The notes beneath the pieces were generated by a model. It was not told the DNA's origin, did no database searches, and saw only the letters and a list, made by a program, of their open reading frames with translations. A stretch of 64,000 nucleotides of DNA from Bog-756 sp963845485. GTDB taxonomy: Bacteria; Actinomycetota; Acidimicrobiia; Acidimicrobiales; RAAP-2. Positions 35,376-43,156 of this stretch are shown here, piece after piece. The stretch covers positions 1-64,000 of the forward strand of contig CAWJSI010000015.1 of the NCBI GenBank assembly GCA_963845485.1. The letters run 5' to 3'. The position numbers and the translations under genes are program-made. Within the stretch, counting starts at the first letter, position 1. The number at the start of each line of letters is the position of its first letter.

Positions 35376-36225
35376 CTCCGGGGGAACCGAGCGGCCCGCG
35401 GCCGTGGTGCTCGCCGACGCCGCCATCCGCGTCGGTGGGCGGACCATCTGGTCCCACGTCGACCTCGAGGTGGGCACCGGTGAGTTCGTCGCCATCCTCG
35501 GTCCGAACGGGGTGGGCAAATCGACGCTCATCAAGGCCATGCTCGGGATCCTCCCGTTGGCCGAGGGTCAACTCTCGGTCCTCGGCCGGCCGCCCGGCGA
35601 GGCCGGGCCCGAGATCGGGTACCTGCCCCAGCGGCGCAGCTTCGATCCCAACCTCCGTATCCGGGGCATCGACGTGGTGCGCCTCGGCAGCGACGGCGAC
35701 CGGTGGGGGCTACCGCTGCCCGGTGGGTCGAGGTTCTCGGCCACCGGCCGCCAGCGTCAGCAGCGGGTGGACGAGGTGATCGAACTGGTGGGGGCCGAGG
35801 GCTACGCCCACCGACCCATCGGCCAGGTCTCGGGGGGCGAGCAGCAGCGACTGCTGATCGCCCAGGCCCTGGTGCGCCGACCCCGCATGCTGCTGCTCGA
35901 CGAGCCCCTCGACAGCCTGGACCTCCCCAACCAGGCCTCGGTGGCCGCCCTCATCTCGACCATCAGCCAGGAGTTCGGCATCACCGTGCTGATCGTGGCC
36001 CACGACGTCAACCCGATCGTCTCCTATCTCGACGGAGTGGTCTACGTGGCCCGGGGCGGCGCCGTCTTCGGTCCCCCCGACGAGGTCATCACCTCGGCCA
36101 CGCTGAGCGCCCTCTACGAGACGCCCATCGAGGTCCTGCGGACGTCCGACGGCCAGATGGTGGTGGTGGGGAGTCCCGAGGCACCGGCCCATCACGCCGA
36201 CCGGCACACGGGGCACTCCCACTGA
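35368..36225 (+). CDS. metal ABC transporter ATP-binding protein (ZnuC-like)
   Basis: This 285-residue cytoplasmic ATPase energises the metal permeases. Walker A GPNGVGKST is near residue 49, the Q-loop YLPQRRS near 87, the signature VSGGEQQRLLIAQAL near 153, Walker B MLLLDEPLDSLD near 175 and the switch His in VAHDVN near 212. The C-terminus is His-rich (HHADRHTGHSH), which could bind metal. GTG 35368 overlaps the preceding gene by 8 nt, and its stop overlaps the next ATG (TGATG). Confidence 0.93.
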   Translation: MADSGGTERPAAVVLADAAIRVGGRTIWSHVDLEVGTGEFVAILGPNGVGKSTLIKAMLGILPLAEGQLSVLGRPPGEAGPEIGYLPQRRSFDPNLRIRGIDVVRLGSDGDRWGLPLPGGSRFSATGRQRQQRVDEVIELVGAEGYAHRPIGQVSGGEQQRLLIAQALVRRPRMLLLDEPLDSLDLPNQASVAALISTISQEFGITVLIVAHDVNPIVSYLDGVVYVARGGAVFGPPDEVITSATLSALYETPIEVLRTSDGQMVVVGSPEAPAHHADRHTGHSH

Positions 36226-37199
36226 TGGCGCCCGCCCACCTTGGCCCAGCGGCTACCGCAGTGGGCACGACGTCGTCGGGCGGCTTCGGTTGGGACATTC
36301 CGGCCGACCTCCACCAGATGCTGGCCCTGCACTTCATGGTCAACGCCTACGAGGCGGGCACCATCGTGGCGGTGATCGCTGGGACCGTGGGTTGGTTCAT
36401 GGTGCTCCGTCGCCAGAGCTTCGCCGGGCACACCCTGGCCGTGGTGTCGTTCCCCGGCGCGGCAGGGGCCATCTGGCTGGGCATCAGCGCCACCGCCGGC
36501 TACTTCGCCGGGAGCATCGTGGCGGCGTTGGTCATCGCCATGGTGCCGCGGTCGCCCTCGGGACGCGAGCGCAGCGAGGAGTCGGCGGTCATCGGCACCG
36601 TGCAGGCCTTCGCCCTGGCCTGCGGGGTCCTGTTCGTGAGCCTCTACGGTGGCTTCCTCGACAGCCTGACCGGGCTCCTCTTCGGCACCTTCCTCGGCAT
36701 CTCGAACAGCCAGGTCCTGACGTTGGCGTTGGTGGCCGCCGGCGTACTGGTGGCCCTGGCCGTCATGGCCCGCCCGCTGTTGTTTGCCACCGTGGACGGC
36801 GACGTCGCCGCCGCCCGGGGCGTGCCGGTGCGGGCCCTGTCGGTGGCCTTCCTCCTCCTCTTGGGCTGTGCTGCCGCCGAGGTCAGCCAGATCACCGGCG
36901 CCCTCCTCGTGTTCGCCCTCCTCGTGATGCCGGCCGCCGCCGCCCAGCAGATCACCGCTCGACCGGCGCTCAGCTTGGGCCTGTCGGTGGCGCTCTCCCT
37001 CGCCATCACGTGGATCTCCCTCGGCGTGGCCTTCTACTCGGTCTATCCGGTGGGCTTCTACGTCTCGACCATCGGGTTCGGCATCTATGTCCTGGCCGGT
37101 GGGGGCCGGGCCCTCGTCGGGTGGCTCGGCGCCCGGCCACCGAAGGCCGGCGGGGTGGCCACCGGGGCCGGTCTGATCGACGCGGCGGTCGGGACATGA
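36225..37199 (+). CDS. metal ABC transporter permease 1 (ZnuB-like)
   Basis: This 324-residue polytopic membrane protein of the ABC-3 family has about eight to nine helices, with GYFAGSIVAALVIAM, GVLFVSLYGGFLDSL, TVDGDVAAARGVPVRAL and ITGALLVFALLVMPAAAAQ; the DVAAARGVPVRAL loop is the coupling site to the ATPase. It starts with an overlapping ATG (36225) and ends in an ATGA overlap with a second permease gene. Confidence 0.92.
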   Translation: MAPAHLGPAATAVGTTSSGGFGWDIPADLHQMLALHFMVNAYEAGTIVAVIAGTVGWFMVLRRQSFAGHTLAVVSFPGAAGAIWLGISATAGYFAGSIVAALVIAMVPRSPSGRERSEESAVIGTVQAFALACGVLFVSLYGGFLDSLTGLLFGTFLGISNSQVLTLALVAAGVLVALAVMARPLLFATVDGDVAAARGVPVRALSVAFLLLLGCAAAEVSQITGALLVFALLVMPAAAAQQITARPALSLGLSVALSLAITWISLGVAFYSVYPVGFYVSTIGFGIYVLAGGGRALVGWLGARPPKAGGVATGAGLIDAAVGT

Positions 37200-38140
37200 T
37201 GGCCACCCTCGACCCCATCGTGGGCCTGGCCCACATGCTCGACCACCCCTTCTTGCGTTCGGCCTTCCTCGCCGGCACGTGCATCGCCCTGGCCGCCGGG
37301 CTGGTGGGTTACGTGGTGGTGCTGCGGGGCCAGGTGTTCACCGGGGACGCCCTCTCCCATGTGGCCTTCACCGGGGCCCTGGCCGCCCTGGCCTTCGGGA
37401 TCGACCTCCGGGCCGGCCTCTACGGGGCGTGCATCGTCTTCGCCGTGCTCATGGCCGCCCTCGGCCGCCGGGCCTCGGCCGACGACACGGTCATCGGCAG
37501 CGTGTTCGCCTGGGTACTCGGCCTCGGGGCCCTGTTCCTGTCGATCTTCACCACCTCCCAGAGCGGCACCGGGGCGATCGGGTCCGATGCCGGGGTGAAC
37601 GTGCTGTTCGGGTCGGTCCTCGGTCTGTCCTCGTCCCAGGCGGCGAGCGACGCCCTCGTCGCCCTCGGTGTCGTGGCGGCCTTCGTGGTCATCGGCCGGC
37701 CGCTGCTGTTCGCCAGCCTGGACGAGGACGTGGCCTCGGCCCGGGGCGTGCCCGTCCGGGCCCTCGGCTACGCCTTCTTCATCCTGTTGGGCGTTACCGC
37801 CGGTGTGGCCACCCAGGCCGTCGGGGCACTCCTCTTGCTCGGACTGGTGGCGGCTCCCGCCGGGGCCAGCCAGCGCCTCAGCGCTCGTCCTTTCGTGGCG
37901 GTCTGGCTGTCGGCGGCCATCGCCGTGGGCTCGGTGTGGATCGGCCTCACCGTCGCCTACCTGGCACCCAAGGTGCCGCCCAGCTTCGCCATCGTGGCCG
38001 TGGCCACGGCCACCTACCTGGTCAGCATGGCCCTTACGTCCAAGGGGTGGAGGAATCGCCACCGGGAGCGGCCCCGCCTGGAGCGGCGCACCCAGGCTCG
38101 GGCCGGCGATCTCCACCACGGGGACCTCCGTGAGGCGTGA
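37196..38140 (+). CDS. metal ABC transporter permease 2 (ZnuB-like)
   Basis: This 314-residue ABC-3 permease is paralogous to the preceding gene, with LVGYVVVLRGQVFTGDALSHVAFTGALAA, the coupling loop LDEDVASARGVPVRAL and AVGALLLLGLVAAPAGASQ. Two adjacent, clearly different permeases imply a heterodimeric channel. The C-terminal tail is basic (RHRERPRLERRTQARA). A separate fur-family gene follows after 64 nt. Confidence 0.92.
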   Translation: MMATLDPIVGLAHMLDHPFLRSAFLAGTCIALAAGLVGYVVVLRGQVFTGDALSHVAFTGALAALAFGIDLRAGLYGACIVFAVLMAALGRRASADDTVIGSVFAWVLGLGALFLSIFTTSQSGTGAIGSDAGVNVLFGSVLGLSSSQAASDALVALGVVAAFVVIGRPLLFASLDEDVASARGVPVRALGYAFFILLGVTAGVATQAVGALLLLGLVAAPAGASQRLSARPFVAVWLSAAIAVGSVWIGLTVAYLAPKVPPSFAIVAVATATYLVSMALTSKGWRNRHRERPRLERRTQARAGDLHHGDLREA

Positions 38141-38191
38141 CCAGGGCCCGGCCCGCCCCGCCCCGATCCGAGAGCCCGCCGGCGGACGTCG

Positions 38192-38204
38192 TACTGTGGG
38201 AGGC
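38192..38204 (+). promoter_or_regulatory. -10-like TACTGT before the Fur-family gene
   Basis: TACTGT at 38192-38197 is 7 nt before ATG 38205; GGGAGG lies in the spacer and could also serve as a ribosome binding site for a longer transcript from the operon. Confidence 0.4.
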
Positions 38205-38657
38205 ATGGTCGTCGCCCCCTCGGTCCACGAAGAGGTCGCCCTGCGCCTGGCCGGCAACGAGCAGCGGTACACGCCGGTGCGCCGCTCACTGGTGGCCACC
38301 CTGGCCGACGCCGGACGGCCCCTGTCCATCCCCGAGATCCTGGCCTCGAGCCTCGAGCTGCCCCAGTCCAGCGCCTACCGCAACATCACCGCTCTCATCG
38401 AGGCCGGTGTGGTCCGCCGGGTGACCGGGGTCGACGACCACGGTCGCTTCGAGCTGGCCGAGGAGTTGGCCGGCCACCACCACCACCTGGCCTGTGGCCG
38501 GTGCGGGAAGGTGGAGGACGTCGCCCCCTCGGCCCGGCTGGAGCGGGCCATGGCCGAGGCGGCCCGGGTGGTGTCCGAAGAGCACGGCTACGAGGTCACC
38601 GACCACCAGTTCGACCTGGTCGGGCTCTGTCCGGCCTGCCAGCTGACCGGCTCGTAG
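38205..38657 (+). CDS. Fur-family metalloregulator, probably Zur
   Basis: This 150-residue repressor has a winged-helix DNA-binding domain (IPEILASSLELPQSSAYRNITALIEAGVVRRV, residues about 42-75), the HHHHLACGRCGKVED metal-site segment and the structural zinc cysteines CGRC and CPAC near the end. Its position after a zinc-type uptake operon with a Fur-family box suggests a zinc-responsive repressor. It is a Fur-family member, and Zur versus Mur or Fur cannot be settled from sequence. Confidence 0.85.
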   Translation: MVVAPSVHEEVALRLAGNEQRYTPVRRSLVATLADAGRPLSIPEILASSLELPQSSAYRNITALIEAGVVRRVTGVDDHGRFELAEELAGHHHHLACGRCGKVEDVAPSARLERAMAEAARVVSEEHGYEVTDHQFDLVGLCPACQLTGS

Positions 38658-38805
38658 ACACCCGGTCGCACCGCCCGTTCTGGGCCGACCGGTGCCACCG
38701 GGGCGGCGGTCGGGGGCCCTACTACCCCGAGGCGCACGCGCACGCTAGGGTCAGCCCGCACCAATGGGGGATCCTGCGCGACAGCCAGACCGAGAGGAAG
38801 CCACC

Positions 38806-40233
38806 ATGACCAGCGGAACCACCGGATCGAACGAGTCCGAAGCCAACACGGGGACCCGCACCGAGACCGACAGCATGGGGGCCATCGAGGTCCCCGCCGA
38901 CCGCTACTGGGGCGCCCAGACGGCCCGTTCGCTCCACCATTTCCCCATCGGGGACGACCGGATGCCCAAGCCCATGATCCGGGCCATCGGCGTGTTGAAG
39001 CAGGCCTCGGCCCAGGTGAACGCCGACCTGGGCAAGATGTCGCCCGAGAAGTCGGCCCTGATCGTGGCGGCGGCCCGCGAGGTCGCCGACGGCAAGCTCG
39101 ACGACCAGTTCCCTCTGTCGGTGTGGCAGACCGGTAGCGGCACGCAGTCGAACATGAACGCCAACGAGGTCATCTCCAACCGGGCCATCGAAATGGCCGG
39201 TGGCGTGCTGGGCTCGAAGGAGCCGGTCCATCCGAACGACGACGTCAACATGTCCCAGTCGTCCAACGACACCTTCCCGACGGCCATGCACATCGCCGCC
39301 GTGGAGGAGATCACCCACCGGTTGATCCCGGCCATCCGGACCCTCCGCAACGCCCTCCAGGTCAAAGCGGAGGCCTTTTCCAGCATCACCAAGATCGGCC
39401 GCACCCACCTGATGGACGCCGTTCCGCTCACCCTCGGCCAGGAGTTCTCCGGCTACGTGGCCCAACTCGACGTAGACCTCCGGCGCATCGAGCAGACCCT
39501 CGACGACCTCTACGAGCTGGCCGCCGGGGGCACGGCGGTCGGCACCGGACTCAACACCCATCCCGAGTTCGGGACCCGGGTGGCCTCGGCCATCGCCGAG
39601 CTCACCGGGCTGCCCTTTGTCACCGCGCCCAACAAGTTCGCCGCCCTGGCCGCCCACGATGCGCTGGTCCAGGCGAGCGGGACGCTCCGGACCACGGCGG
39701 CCTCGCTCATCAAGATCGCCGACGACATCCGCTGGCTCGGGTCGGGCCCAAGGAGCGGACTGGGCGAGCTCAGCCTCCCCGAGAACGAGCCGGGATCGTC
39801 CATCATGCCGGGGAAGGTCAACCCCACCCAGTGCGAGGCCATGATCATGGTGTGCATCCAGGTCTACGGCAACGACGCCGCGGTGGCCATGGCCGGGGCC
39901 CGGGGCAACCTCGAGCTGAACGTGTGCAAGCCGGTCATCATCCACAACGTGCTCCACTCGGTGCAGCTGATCACCGAGGCCACCCTGGCCTTCACCGAGT
40001 TCTGCGTGGACGGCCTCCAGCCCAACGAGGCGCGCATCCGCCAGCATCTGGAGAACTCCCTCATGCTGGTCACCGCCCTCAACCCCCTGATCGGCTACGA
40101 CAAGGCGGCCGAGGTGGCGAAGAAGGCCCACAAAGAGGGCAGCACCCTGCGGGAGTCGGCTCTCGCCCTCGGCTATCTCACCGGTGAGCAGTTCGACGAG
40201 GCGGTCCGCCCCGAATCGATGACCCACCCCTGA
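38806..40233 (+). CDS. fumC: class II fumarate hydratase
   Basis: This 475-residue enzyme catalyses the reversible hydration of fumarate to malate in the TCA cycle and needs no iron-sulphur cluster. It has PADRYWGAQTARSLHHFPIG, WQTGSGTQSNMNANEVISN, the substrate-site segment HPNDDVNMSQSSNDTFPTAM, IGRTHLMDAVPLTLGQEFSG and the family signature GSSIMPGKVNPTQCEA. ATG 38806 (AGAGGAAG upstream) is preferred over an in-frame ATG at 38764; the Gly/Ser/Thr-rich N-terminal 20 residues are variable. Confidence 0.95.
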   Translation: MTSGTTGSNESEANTGTRTETDSMGAIEVPADRYWGAQTARSLHHFPIGDDRMPKPMIRAIGVLKQASAQVNADLGKMSPEKSALIVAAAREVADGKLDDQFPLSVWQTGSGTQSNMNANEVISNRAIEMAGGVLGSKEPVHPNDDVNMSQSSNDTFPTAMHIAAVEEITHRLIPAIRTLRNALQVKAEAFSSITKIGRTHLMDAVPLTLGQEFSGYVAQLDVDLRRIEQTLDDLYELAAGGTAVGTGLNTHPEFGTRVASAIAELTGLPFVTAPNKFAALAAHDALVQASGTLRTTAASLIKIADDIRWLGSGPRSGLGELSLPENEPGSSIMPGKVNPTQCEAMIMVCIQVYGNDAAVAMAGARGNLELNVCKPVIIHNVLHSVQLITEATLAFTEFCVDGLQPNEARIRQHLENSLMLVTALNPLIGYDKAAEVAKKAHKEGSTLRESALALGYLTGEQFDEAVRPESMTHP

Positions 40234-40306
40234 GGCCGAACCCGAACGGACCCCGCACCGGGCGGCCCTAGACAGCCACCGACCGGGCGCGAGGTCCTCG
40301 GTTCAG

Positions 40307-40321
40307 CTGACGCATCGTCAG
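40307..40321. promoter_or_regulatory. 15-bp palindromic operator candidate before the P450 gene
   Basis: CTGACG (40307-40312) and CGTCAG (40316-40321) are perfect inverted repeats spaced by CAT. The site overlaps the -35-like TGACGC of the promoter below and has the size of a TetR-family operator. No regulator gene is adjacent. Confidence 0.5.
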
Positions 40322-40337
40322 ATCGGATGCCTATACT
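40308..40337 (+). promoter_or_regulatory. promoter for the P450-pterin dehydratase unit
   Basis: TGACGC (40308-40313) and TATACT (40332-40337) are spaced 18 nt and form a -35/-10 pair, the best TATA-type box in the window. It implies a leader of about 105-110 nt before ATG 40452, in contrast to the leaderless pattern elsewhere. Confidence 0.5.
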
Positions 40338-40451
40338 TTGGCCCACGACAGGGGCCGCCGAGTACGGGCGGTCCGGCACTGTGCCCGTGGGTGACCCGGC
40401 GCCCGTTCGTGACGCGGCGTCGCCTGCCCGAGGCCACGGAGAGAGGGTTCC

Positions 40452-41663
40452 ATGACCACACCGCCCGCCGAGTTGCGCATCGGACTGACCGACGGCACCT
40501 TCTACGCCGACGATCCCTTCCCGGCCTTCGCCTGGATGCGGGAGCACGCACCGGCCTACTTCGACGAGGCCGCCGGGGTGTGGGGCATCACCCGCTACGC
40601 CGACGTGAAGGACATCTCGAAGGACCCCGAGACCTACTCCAACGCCGGGGGCATCCGACCCGACGGGTTCCCGATGCCCATGATGATCGAGACCGACGCC
40701 CCCGAGCACTTCCGCCGGCGACGGCTGGTGAGCGAGGGGTTCACCCCACGCCGGATCCGGGAGAGCGAAGCGGGAATCCGGGCCGTGTGCGACGGCATCA
40801 TCGACAAGGTGTGCGAGGCCGGCTCGGCCGACTTCGTCCGGGACATCGCCGCCCCCCTGCCCATGATCGTGATCGGCGACATGCTGGGCGTGGCCCCCGA
40901 GGACCGCGACGACCTCCTGCGCTGGTCCGACGACATGTTGAAGTCGCTCGGTGCGCCCGACCCCGCGGCGGCGGACAAGGCCATGATGGCGGCGGTCGAG
41001 TACGCCGAGTACATCACCGCGGTAGCCGACCAGCGGCGCCGGGACAGCCAGGACGGCGACCTCATCGGCACGTTGGTCCACGCCGAGATCGAGGGGAACC
41101 GGCTCGATGCCGACTCCATCATCTACGAGTCCCTGCTCATCCTCATCGGGGGTGACGAGACCACCCGACATGTGATCAGCGGGGGCATGTACGAGCTCCT
41201 CCGCCACCCCGACCAGCTGAAGGCCCTGGCCGCCGACCGGTCGCTGTTGGGTTCGGCCGTCGAGGAGATGCTGCGGTGGGTGTCACCCATCAAGAACATG
41301 GCCCGCACCATGACGAGGGACGTCGAGCTGCACGGGGAGACCCTGCACGAGGGGGAGAAGCTCTTGTTGCTCTACCCCTCGGCCAACCGGGACGAGCGGG
41401 TCTTTGACGCCCCCGAGGAGTTCGACATCACCCGGACGCCCAACGACCACATCGCCTTCGGCTTCGGCGCCCACTTCTGTCTGGGAAACCGCCTGGCCCG
41501 CATGGAGCTGAGCGTGATGTTCGACCGGCTCCTCGACCGGCTGCCCGACCTCCACCTGGCCGACGACGAGCCCCTCCCCAAGCGGCCGGCCAACTTCGTC
41601 TCCGGCTACGAGACCATGCCGGTCGTGTTCACCCCGACCGCCCCGGTGGGGGCATCGGCCTAG
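40452..41663 (+). CDS. cytochrome P450
   Basis: This 403-residue haem-thiolate monooxygenase has the oxygen-binding helix I segment LILIGGDETTRHVI near residue 232, the EEMLRWVSP of the ExxR helix near 272, and the haem loop FGFGAHFCLGNRLAR with the Cys ligand near residue 342. The N-terminus lacks a membrane anchor, so it is a soluble bacterial P450 needing separate redox partners. Substrate unknown. The gene ends TAG overlapping the GTG of a pterin carbinolamine dehydratase gene, and an operator-like palindrome lies upstream. Confidence 0.94.
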   Translation: MTTPPAELRIGLTDGTFYADDPFPAFAWMREHAPAYFDEAAGVWGITRYADVKDISKDPETYSNAGGIRPDGFPMPMMIETDAPEHFRRRRLVSEGFTPRRIRESEAGIRAVCDGIIDKVCEAGSADFVRDIAAPLPMIVIGDMLGVAPEDRDDLLRWSDDMLKSLGAPDPAAADKAMMAAVEYAEYITAVADQRRRDSQDGDLIGTLVHAEIEGNRLDADSIIYESLLILIGGDETTRHVISGGMYELLRHPDQLKALAADRSLLGSAVEEMLRWVSPIKNMARTMTRDVELHGETLHEGEKLLLLYPSANRDERVFDAPEEFDITRTPNDHIAFGFGAHFCLGNRLARMELSVMFDRLLDRLPDLHLADDEPLPKRPANFVSGYETMPVVFTPTAPVGASA

Positions 41664-41950
41664 TGGCCCGCCCCGTGCTGGCCGAGGCCGAGGTGGAAGC
41701 GGCCCTGTCGGCCGACGACGGCCCGGCCTGGCACCTCATCGCCGGCAAGCTGATCAAGACGGTGGCGTGCGACGACTTCGTCGCCGCCCTGGCCTATGTG
41801 GGCGAGGTGGGGCGCCTGGCCGAGGAGGCGAACCACCACCCCGACATCGACATCCGCTACAACCGGGTGACCCTCGCCCTCATCACCCACGACTCGGGGG
41901 GCATCACCCAGGCCGACCTCGACCTGGCCCGGGCCATCGACCGCCTCTGA
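41663..41950 (+). CDS. 4a-hydroxytetrahydrobiopterin dehydratase
   Basis: This 95-residue member of the pterin-4-alpha-carbinolamine dehydratase family has EEANHHPDIDIRYNRVTLALITHDSGGIT, the family signature with the catalytic HH and H. It recycles 4a-hydroxy-tetrahydropterin produced by aromatic amino acid hydroxylases. GTG 41663 shares one base with the P450 stop, so the two are translated together. No pterin-dependent hydroxylase is nearby, so the partner reaction is unclear. A tandem repeat follows the stop. Confidence 0.9.
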   Translation: MARPVLAEAEVEAALSADDGPAWHLIAGKLIKTVACDDFVAALAYVGEVGRLAEEANHHPDIDIRYNRVTLALITHDSGGITQADLDLARAIDRL

Positions 41951-42000
41951 GCGTCAGACGGCTCTGAGCGTCAGACGGCTCTGGCTTCAGACGGCTCCCG
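41951..42000. repeat. 17-bp tandem repeat, about three copies
   Basis: GCGTCAGACGGCTCTGA (41951-41967) is followed by a copy differing in its last base (41968-41984) and a third shortened copy beginning CTTCAGACGGCT. The array starts immediately after the stop codon of the dehydratase gene and runs towards the end of the convergent ACT gene. Confidence 0.85.
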
Positions 42001-42041
42001 GCCACCCAGAGGGTCCGTACCTGGCCGGTGCCCGGTGAGCG

Positions 42042-42431
42042 TCACTGCCGAGTGACGGCGTGGCCGGCCTCGGTGAGTGCGGACACGGCGAGTTCGAAGG
42101 AGTCGGCTCTGACCAGCAGATGGTCGGTGTCGTAGGTCGACACAACGAAGACGCTCACCCCGGCGGCGGCCAGGGGAGTGGTCAGGCCGGCCACCACGCC
42201 GATCAGGGCGAACTCCAGGGGGCCGGCGACGGTGAGGGCCCGCCATCCGGTCTCGACGCGCGCTGTGCTCGGGGCCAGGTCGGCCCGGCACACGAGGGAC
42301 TGCTCGTGGTCGGCCCCGAGGCCGGAGGTGCTGGCCGAGTAGAGGGATCCGTCATCGGGAGGCGGCGGCACCGGTGTCCCGGCGGCCAGCCGGCAGACGG
42401 ACAGGGTCTCGGGCCGGAGTCTCAGCTCCAC
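42042..42431 (-). CDS. ACT-domain protein
   Basis: This 129-residue protein has an ACT-like ligand-binding fold of the CASTOR-like type: LSVCRLAAG near residue 10, WRALTVAGPLEFALIGVVAGLTTPLAAAGVSVF near 62-94 and STYDTDHLLVRADSFELAVSALTEAGH at the end. Such stand-alone ACT proteins are thought to sense amino acids. Its operon context is not informative; it is followed by the convergent repeat region. ATG 42431 is 58 nt after the end of the PspAB gene. Confidence 0.8.
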   Translation of the reverse strand: MELRLRPETLSVCRLAAGTPVPPPPDDGSLYSASTSGLGADHEQSLVCRADLAPSTARVETGWRALTVAGPLEFALIGVVAGLTTPLAAAGVSVFVVSTYDTDHLLVRADSFELAVSALTEAGHAVTRQ

Positions 42432-42489
42432 GGGCCCACCGGCAAGGAGTGCGGTGAGGCTGGTCGGGTGACCGGGCCGGTCGCCCCGG

Positions 42490-43143
42490 TCAACCGACCG
42501 GAAGGTCCCAGAGGGGGAACCAGCGGTCGAGGTCGGCCTCGACGGCCAGGTCGTCGGCGACCAGGCTCTTCAGCTTCAGCTCCTCTTCGATGTTGCGGTG
42601 CTCTTTGCCGTCGGGGACGAACGGGTAGAAGGTGCCCCGCTTGAACAGGTAGACGAGGTAGGCACTCGAGGCCAGCACCCGGCCCGGTCCCGCCGTGAGT
42701 TCGGGCATGCCGTCGGACCCGGCGGGGGAGCCCGAGGCGTCCGAGTCGCCGTCGGCCACCGAGGGCAGGTCGGCCAGCCCGAACACCGAGCACAGCAGCT
42801 GGGGTCCCCATCCCGAGTCCGAGAGCGACGAGTTCACCAGGTGGATCCGGGTGACCAGCTGCTCGATGTCGGTGTCCTCGACCACCAACCAGTGGTAGCC
42901 GAAGCTGTCCTCTTGCTGTCGGAGGTCGCCGGTCCCGTCCATGGACAGCAGCTCGACCACCTCGGCCTGCATCTGCTCGAAGCCCTGACCGGTGGGGGGC
43001 TTGTAGCAGACACCGGCATGGCCCGAACACGACATGTTCGCCGCGCTCTGCAAGGTGATGGAGGCCGACGGCAGGGCGAAGAGGGCGTCGAGGTTGGACT
43101 GGACCGGCTTGGTCTTGCCCATGATGGAGCTGAACAGGCCCAT
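42490..43143 (-). CDS. PspA-associated protein PspAB
   Basis: This 217-residue protein starts MGLFSSIMGKTKPVQSNLDALFAL and has GVCYKPP, DSFGYHWLVVEDTDIEQLVTRIH and LASSAYLVYLFKRGTFYPFVP, matching the actinobacterial PspAB family found in PspA operons with HtpX. A Ser/Gly/Asp-rich insertion lies near residue 125-145. Function is unknown but the association with PspA suggests an envelope-stress role. It is the last gene of the operon. Confidence 0.85.
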   Translation of the reverse strand: MGLFSSIMGKTKPVQSNLDALFALPSASITLQSAANMSCSGHAGVCYKPPTGQGFEQMQAEVVELLSMDGTGDLRQQEDSFGYHWLVVEDTDIEQLVTRIHLVNSSLSDSGWGPQLLCSVFGLADLPSVADGDSDASGSPAGSDGMPELTAGPGRVLASSAYLVYLFKRGTFYPFVPDGKEHRNIEEELKLKSLVADDLAVEADLDRWFPLWDLPVG

Positions 43144-43156
43144 CAGCGGTTCCGGC

